A stretch of DNA of 42,037 bases, taken from positions 1 to 42,037 of IMG/VR virus record IMGVR_UViG_3300021135_000019. One strand, given 5' to 3'. Numbering within the stretch: position 1 is the stretch's first letter; the number at the start of each line of letters is the position of its first letter. The DNA comes from a virus. The notes below the pieces were generated by a model. That model did not search any database and had not been told where the DNA came from. It saw only the letters and a program-made list of their open reading frames with translations. This document shows, in pieces, positions 37,532 through 42,037 of the stretch. Made by a program: the position numbers and the translations under genes.

Positions 37532-38737
37532 TTACAACTCCGCACTAAATGCTAGGTATCCGCCAGCAACATTGTTATTTAGCAATGTATAAGGGCGATA
37601 CTGGGTCAAACCGCTGGCAACTGGTGCGTATAATCTTGCACCGTCTATACCGCTTCCACCGCCAGGAATGGTCGGAGCAGCGTTGAGTGCAGTAAGCGTT
37701 ACACCATCCCATAAAGCAAGATATGAAACTGTTGTTGGTGATTCAACCGCTGTTGGGCCTACACGCATTGGAACTGGGAAGAATATAGTTACTTCTGCCT
37801 GAGTTGTTGAATAAGCACTTCCTTGAGCCAAAGGTGGGTATAGGCCATTCAAAGAAGTTCCATTGCGCTTGTAGTAGTACCTCTGACAGGCATTTAACTC
37901 CCCCTGAAGTGTTCCGCCAGCGCGGGAGAAGGCAGTTGCTACTGAGCCTAATTCCAACTGAACCTGAGCAACCGTCAATGTTGCACTAGCCGACATTGCA
38001 GCCGTTGTTGTGAAATAAACACGAACTGTTTTGGCATTTGAAGGAATAGTTGTTGTCGCGGTTTTTTTCACAAGCGAGGATGTTGTTGATACTGTTTGTG
38101 TAAGCCCACTATAAGTTCCAGCATTCCAAGCAGCATCAACTGTTGTTGAATATTCAATGTGAATATCTACGCTTTGAGCAGCCGATGTAGCCAAATATGC
38201 GGAAACTGTAACTGTTTGACCAGCCAAGTAAATTGAGTTGAGCGTTTCAATTGCTTGTAAGATGATTGGGTTTCCGCTTGTTGCGCAAGTATAAGTTATT
38301 GAGTTTTGCGCGTTGCTAGGAACAAGGGAAGTATTTTGAGAAAATGTGCCGCCGCCAGAAAATGTGGCTACAACCCATCGGTCAGCCAAATAAACTCCAA
38401 GGCTTGAGGTAGAAGTTCCTCGTTGCCAAATGTCAAAGTTTCCGTTGATGAGCCAGTTCTTGCCACCAGCCAAAGAAGGCCCTGCCCAAGCAACGCCTGT
38501 GCTGGCAGAAGAGTTTGCAACGAGTGTTGTGCCGTCAGCGCCTACGTTTAAAGTGCCTACGGTGCTAGCACCAGTGCCTAGAGCTAGATCGCCTTTGGCG
38601 GTATAGGTAGTTACTGTTGCAGCGTTAGCTACATCGGCTACTGAGTGGGTATGTGGGCCTACGCCAACAGGTACCCATTGGTTATTGACCCCATCCCAAA
38701 CGTAAGCGGGACGACTGGTATTACTAAAATTTGCCAT
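37532..38737 (-). CDS. Tail fibre paralogue 3 with glycan-binding-type C-terminal module
   Basis: The 401-residue protein has an N-terminal part 'WVPVGVGPHTHSVADVANAATV' in outline, a short shaft, a 'GKNWLINGNFDIWQRGT' block (about 97-113), a beta-sandwich, then 'LELGSVATAFSRAGGTLQGE' and 'LNACQRYYY', ending 'AFSAEL'. This combination is common in phage fibres that bind surface polysaccharide. It is one of three paralogous fibres that alternate with small companion genes. ATG 38737 overlaps the companion stop by one base. Confidence 0.8.
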   Translation of the reverse strand: MANFSNTSRPAYVWDGVNNQWVPVGVGPHTHSVADVANAATVTTYTAKGDLALGTGASTVGTLNVGADGTTLVANSSASTGVAWAGPSLAGGKNWLINGNFDIWQRGTSTSSLGVYLADRWVVATFSGGGTFSQNTSLVPSNAQNSITYTCATSGNPIILQAIETLNSIYLAGQTVTVSAYLATSAAQSVDIHIEYSTTVDAAWNAGTYSGLTQTVSTTSSLVKKTATTTIPSNAKTVRVYFTTTAAMSASATLTVAQVQLELGSVATAFSRAGGTLQGELNACQRYYYKRNGTSLNGLYPPLAQGSAYSTTQAEVTIFFPVPMRVGPTAVESPTTVSYLALWDGVTLTALNAAPTIPGGGSGIDGARLYAPVASGLTQYRPYTLLNNNVAGGYLAFSAEL

Positions 38738-38910
38738 TATTCACCTGCCTGTGGTGTAGAAGAGTTGGCTGCAAGTGTGGCTAGATAAGCTTGATACATA
38801 GAATTAGAAGGGTCGGTGGGAATTTGCCAACCATCTGAGCGAATGATTAACGATGTTGATGGCTGACCTGTCATTGGGTCAGTTGGGATTGTGTATGTGT
38901 ATTCGTTCAT
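38737..38910 (-). CDS. Tail-fibre companion protein, copy B
   Basis: The 57-residue gene starts MNEYTYTIPTDPMTGQPSTS and ends with 'YQAYLATLAANSSTPQAGE'. It shares with copy C nearly identical DNA at both ends and most of its sequence, and its C-terminal 'IPTDPSNSMYQAYL' block matches the small Tfa-like endings used by tail-fibre assembly proteins. It overlaps both neighbouring fibre genes by one base (TAATG on each side), so it is translated as part of one coupled cassette. Function inferred only from this pairing. Confidence 0.72.
   Translation of the reverse strand: MNEYTYTIPTDPMTGQPSTSLIIRSDGWQIPTDPSNSMYQAYLATLAANSSTPQAGE
38742..38768. repeat. 27-bp direct repeat, cassette B copy
   Basis: Identical to 39995-40021. 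It covers the 3' end of the small companion gene, next to the start of the following fibre gene. It is long enough to support homologous exchange between cassettes. Confidence 0.85.
38876..38901. repeat. 26-bp direct repeat, cassette B copy
   Basis: Identical to 40135-40160. It covers the 5' end of the companion gene (residues YTYTIPTDP in outline). Together with the 27-bp repeat it brackets each companion gene with conserved ends and more divergent middles. Confidence 0.85.
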
Positions 38911-39989
38911 TATAACTCCGCACTAAACTCTAAGTATGCTGATGTTGAGTTTTCGGTTCGCAGATAGCAACCATAAGCAACTGTTGCTCCCGATACTCCC
39001 GCAATTAAACCTGCTGAATCAGCAGTTGTTCCATCACCTTGTAAAATTGGAGCAGAAGTACCGATTGCAGAATCTCCTTGGCGAACTGTAAATGAACCAG
39101 AAGCGTTGTAAGCAGGTACGCCTCTCATCGTTGTTCTCAAGGGAAACACAAATTGACTTTGAGTTGTATTCAAATTTTGCCCAATAGCAATACGCCAGTA
39201 TGCAGCCGCACTTCCAGCGGTAAAGCGTTGATAGTACCTCTGGCAGAGGCTTAACTCTCCTTGGAGTGTGCCTGATGCTGTGGTGAAAGGTGTGGCTACC
39301 GAACCTGCTTCTAACTGCACGCCCCAAAAATCTACATTTACGCCAGTTGTAGGCGTGTACAAGAGTAAACCTATTGAACTTCCTGCGCCAATAGTTTTTC
39401 CAACTACAGATGGCAAAGTTGTTGTATAAGTAATTCTTTGCCAAGAAGTTGTCAGGTTGTAATTTATATTTGTTGCCAAGACATTTGCGGACCCGCCTGA
39501 ACCAAAGTATTGGTAAATCTGTGCTTGCGCTCCTGAAACTGCACTTGCGGCTTTAGCCCAAAATGAATAAGTAACCGTTTGCCCCGAAAATGTGCGCACA
39601 TCCTCAACTGGTTGTTCAAAATATGTAGCAGATGTTGTGGCATTTACTCTTGCAAAATATGGAGCGGAGTATCCTGTGATTGGTGCTTGAGCGGCAGAGG
39701 GGGATGATGAGTAATCAAAGGCAATTTGTGTAACAGTCGTTGATGCTGAACCATAGTTATACACACGCCAGCGGTCTAATGTGTAATTCAAGCCCGTTCC
39801 ACTTGGATTGACTGTTCCCCCACGTTGCGCCAAAGCAAAATCGCCATTGATGATCTTATTCTTGCCAGCAGCATACTGAGCGGGGTTCTCAAAAGCATAA
39901 CCGTTACTTTGGTTGGTATCAACAGTAAGTACTTGACCATTAGTACCTGAAGTACCTAAGATATTTGAGTTGTCTCTAGCTCTAGTCAT
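38910..39989 (-). CDS. Tail fibre paralogue 2 with glycan-binding-type C-terminal module
   Basis: The 359-residue protein starts MTRARDNSNILGTSGTNGQV and has 'AAGKNKIINGDFALAQRGGT' near 40-59, then a beta-sandwich, then 'QLEAGSVATPFTTASGTLQG' and 'ELSLCQRYYQRF', ending 'LEFSAEL'. It has a shorter N-terminal shaft than its neighbours, so it may attach through another fibre. It would bind a cell-surface glycan. Cassette position: between companion copies B and C. Confidence 0.8.
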   Translation of the reverse strand: MTRARDNSNILGTSGTNGQVLTVDTNQSNGYAFENPAQYAAGKNKIINGDFALAQRGGTVNPSGTGLNYTLDRWRVYNYGSASTTVTQIAFDYSSSPSAAQAPITGYSAPYFARVNATTSATYFEQPVEDVRTFSGQTVTYSFWAKAASAVSGAQAQIYQYFGSGGSANVLATNINYNLTTSWQRITYTTTLPSVVGKTIGAGSSIGLLLYTPTTGVNVDFWGVQLEAGSVATPFTTASGTLQGELSLCQRYYQRFTAGSAAAYWRIAIGQNLNTTQSQFVFPLRTTMRGVPAYNASGSFTVRQGDSAIGTSAPILQGDGTTADSAGLIAGVSGATVAYGCYLRTENSTSAYLEFSAEL

Positions 39990-40169
39990 TTATGCACCTG
40001 CCTGTGGTGTAGAAGAGTTGGATACGAGTGTGTCTTTATTGAGGTATGCCTGATAATCGGCATTTGATGGGTCGGTTGGTATCCAAGCACCATCTGAGCG
40101 AACAATAACTTCCGTAGAAGGCTGACCAGTAAAAGGGTCAGTTGGGATTGTGTATGTGTAAGTTTCCAT
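39990..40169 (-). CDS. Tail-fibre companion protein, copy C
   Basis: The 59-residue gene starts METYTYTIPTDPFTGQPSTE and ends 'SNSSTPQAGA'. It is the closest paralogue of copy B, with identical DNA over 26-27 bases at each end. It overlaps the upstream fibre gene stop by one base (TAATG) and its own stop is shared with the downstream fibre start (GCATAAATG). Like the other copies it is probably a fibre assembly or capping factor; this is inference from gene pairing. Confidence 0.72.
   Translation of the reverse strand: METYTYTIPTDPFTGQPSTEVIVRSDGAWIPTDPSNADYQAYLNKDTLVSNSSTPQAGA
39995..40021. repeat. 27-bp direct repeat, cassette C copy
   Basis: Identical to 38742-38768 at the 3' end of the companion gene in the neighbouring cassette. 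Confidence 0.85.
40135..40160. repeat. 26-bp direct repeat, cassette C copy
   Basis: Identical to 38876-38901 at the 5' end of the companion gene in the neighbouring cassette. Confidence 0.85.
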
Positions 40170-41896
40170 TACAACTCCGCACTTGCAACAAAGGATGCTT
40201 GAATGTTATATCCTGGGGTAGACCAGTTGCCAGAAGCATTGTAAAAATTATAACTTCCCGTACTAATGATAGAAGCACCAAAGGTTCCATTGCTTCCTGA
40301 CGATGCAGTAAATGAACCGTTAGTAAATGTTGGCGCAGTTCGCATTGTTACAGGAAAATAAAACGCTCCGCCAGTAATACCAGCAGTGATTGTGTTTCCT
40401 GCCATCTGGTTTGTTGCTACATAGCAATACCTCTGACAAGCGGCTAACTCTCCTTGGAGTGTGCCACCTGCTCGGCTGAATGGGGTGGCTACTGAGCCAG
40501 CCTCAAGTTGCAATCCCCAAAGTTGAATTGTTACCGCAGCCGATGTTCCGCAGTATCCATAAATTTGAACTTTGCTGCTAGGGCCGAGTGTCTTACCTGA
40601 AATAGATGGCATCGCTCCTGTGTAGGTAAAACGCTGCCAAGTGGTAGTCAAGTTAAATGCTGGTTGTGGGCCAGCAACTTGAGTTGAGCCACCTGTTCCA
40701 AAGTTTTGATTGAAACCAAAGCCGTAACCAATAGTTCCAGAAGTTACTCTTCCCCAGAATGAGAAAGTAAAAGTTTGTCCAGCGAGTGTACGCACATCTT
40801 CTATGGAGTGTGCCATATCGGTATATGAACCGCCTGAGCTTTTGGCAATCTGCAAATAGTAAGCAGGTTCATATCCAGAAATCGGATTGCCAGGAGTAAA
40901 TGCTTGCTGGCTTATCGTCATTGTTGAATCAGTACCGTTGAAGAATCTATCTGCTACCGCACCATAAGTTCCTGTGTAGGTAGTTCCACGCTGCCAAATA
41001 TCCATACCACCGTTGATGACAAAGTTCTTTCCAGCCGCTACTGAAGGCCCTGCCCAAGATAAACCTGTGCTGGCAGAAGAGTTTGCCACGAGTGTTGAAC
41101 CGTCAGCTCCGACATTGAGTGCTGTTTCACTTCCGGATCCGGTTCCAACCAGGATGTCGCCCTTGGCTGTGAACTGAGAAAGCGGGATATATCTAGCATC
41201 AGATTGGGATTGGGTATATGTATTAGTAACGCCCATAGTGATGGTGTTAAATACTTCTACGGTATCTCCAGTTACTGTGGCTTGAGTTAATGTGATTGAG
41301 GTACCGTTAGTGGCGGTGTAGTCAACACCCTTAACAATCAAGATACCATTGACATAGACTTCTTCATAACCCGCTGTATAGGCAAGAGTAGTTGTGCCAT
41401 CATCTGCTAGGCCTGAGAGAACGGTAGTTCCTCCTGTAGGAGTTTTCTTCCAGCGTACTAGCTGTAGACCTTGAGTGTTTCCCGCCGTATTAACCCAGAC
41501 CATACCAGGGGTATAGGTTGTTGGTTCTGTAGTCTGAGCAATGTTATTGCTAGACATCTGAACAGCTGGATAAGAGACCACTGTGAGGATATCTGAAACG
41601 GCAAGTGGGTTAGCTAAAACAATGGTAGAGCCGGTAGTGGCTGTATAGTCAGATCCACGTACTAGTAGAACACCATTGAGGTAGACATTCTCCCCGCCTA
41701 GTGGATAGGTAAGGGTAGTTCCATTATCGGAAGCTCCAGAGAGGGTAGTCTCCCCACCTGTCCCTGTGTGGGTCCAGTAGAGTTCATAGGCTCCGCCCAA
41801 TACTAAGTTCCAAGTAGTACCGTCATAGGTCCATTGCCTACCGCCCTGGTAGATGGACGTGCCAGCTACTGGGGACGAGGGGAACGAAATGGCCAC
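40169..41896 (-). CDS. Tail fibre paralogue 1, largest copy
   Basis: The 575-residue protein uses GTG 41896 with GGAG six bases upstream. Residues about 37-110 and 141-216 are tandem beta modules of the 'VYLNGVLLVRGSDYTATTG' type, known from fibres of many environmental phages. A shaft ('AKGDILVGTGSGS') leads to 'AAGKNFVINGGMDIWQRGTT' (about 287-306), a beta-sandwich, and then 'LEAGSVATPFSRAGGTLQGE' with 'LAACQRYCY', ending 'VASAEL'. It is the longest of three paralogues and the only one with the two N-terminal modules, so it may be the fibre that attaches to the baseplate. Confidence 0.82.
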   Translation of the reverse strand: MAISFPSSPVAGTSIYQGGRQWTYDGTTWNLVLGGAYELYWTHTGTGGETTLSGASDNGTTLTYPLGGENVYLNGVLLVRGSDYTATTGSTIVLANPLAVSDILTVVSYPAVQMSSNNIAQTTEPTTYTPGMVWVNTAGNTQGLQLVRWKKTPTGGTTVLSGLADDGTTTLAYTAGYEEVYVNGILIVKGVDYTATNGTSITLTQATVTGDTVEVFNTITMGVTNTYTQSQSDARYIPLSQFTAKGDILVGTGSGSETALNVGADGSTLVANSSASTGLSWAGPSVAAGKNFVINGGMDIWQRGTTYTGTYGAVADRFFNGTDSTMTISQQAFTPGNPISGYEPAYYLQIAKSSGGSYTDMAHSIEDVRTLAGQTFTFSFWGRVTSGTIGYGFGFNQNFGTGGSTQVAGPQPAFNLTTTWQRFTYTGAMPSISGKTLGPSSKVQIYGYCGTSAAVTIQLWGLQLEAGSVATPFSRAGGTLQGELAACQRYCYVATNQMAGNTITAGITGGAFYFPVTMRTAPTFTNGSFTASSGSNGTFGASIISTGSYNFYNASGNWSTPGYNIQASFVASAEL

Positions 41897-41952
41897 GGTT
41901 TACTCCTTCGGGAACTGCCTAATAATATCAGAAAGTAGGTGTATTACAGGTC

Positions 41953-42037
41953 TTAAGCTTGTGGCTGTGGGGCTGAGTTGGCTGCAAGTGTGGCTAGATA
42001 GGCTTGGTAGTCTGAGTTGGCAGGGTCGGAAGGAATG
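41953..42037 (-). CDS. Tail-fibre companion protein, copy D, C-terminal part
   Basis: Only the last 27 or so residues are in the window: '..IPSDPANSDYQAYLATLA' and then 'ANSAPQPQA' before TAA 41953. The ending aligns with copies B and C and shares runs of identical DNA with copies A and B. Its presence shows that the cassette array continues beyond the right edge, with at least one more fibre gene likely upstream. Confidence 0.75.
   Translation of the reverse strand, partial: IPSDPANSDYQAYLATLAANSAPQPQA

Noticed and set aside
1-42037. tRNA genes, CRISPR arrays, insertion sequences, integrase or attachment site
   Set aside because: Looked for by eye and none seen; a tRNA scan could still reveal a gene hidden inside coding sequence.

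Overview
This window looks like part of a double-stranded DNA tailed phage with a contractile tail (myovirus type), or a prophage or metagenomic contig of one. Every convincing gene lies on the minus strand. The genes are packed almost end to end, with many ATGA and TAATG stop/start overlaps, and no stretch over 300 bases lacks a gene. Two WhiB-type iron-sulfur regulators, a family confined to Actinobacteria and their phages, point to an actinobacterial host. Base composition judged by eye is moderate, not the high GC of streptomycetes or mycobacteria, so a lower-GC (for example freshwater) actinobacterium is my guess at the host; that part is inference.

In the direction of transcription (from high to low coordinates), the window starts with a receptor-binding region (about 42037-35386). 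It has tandem cassettes, each a large tail-fibre-like gene plus a 53-59 residue companion gene, then a further fibre-like gene and a structural protein with an extraordinary Cys/Tyr-rich segment. Next (35371-32079) are small accessory and neck genes, including several metal-binding-type proteins and a tight cluster of six micro-genes of 31-63 residues. A UUCG-loop terminator at 32049-32070 closes this cluster. Capsid, portal and terminase genes are not seen and probably lie beyond the right edge.

The tail module (31972-14867) runs in classical order: neck and tail-terminator candidates, sheath, tube, a T4 gp26-like protein with a candidate +1 frameshift extension, a tape measure carrying two peptidoglycan-hydrolase-type domains, a tube/baseplate protein, a LysM-like protein, a hub protein split over two genes, an OB-fold spike base, gp25-like and J-like wedge proteins, and a very large gpI-like protein decorated with carbohydrate-binding modules. 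A small membrane protein (possible holin) follows.

The replication and recombination module (14561-1) contains an initiator-like protein whose linker DNA looks like an origin, a DnaC-like loader, a SWIM zinc-finger protein, a DnaB-like helicase, a WhiB regulator, small zinc proteins, a primase, a dNMP kinase, an HNH homing-type endonuclease, an SNF2-type helicase, a ribbon-helix-helix regulator, a MerR-like protein, a ssDNA-binding candidate, a family A DNA polymerase, a zinc-ribbon gene interrupted by an amber codon, RecA, a resolvase-like nuclease, a second WhiB with unusual cysteine spacing, and a truncated Cas4/RecB-like nuclease. Together they supply a largely self-contained replisome and recombination set. 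No integrase, tRNA, CRISPR array or insertion sequence was recognised.
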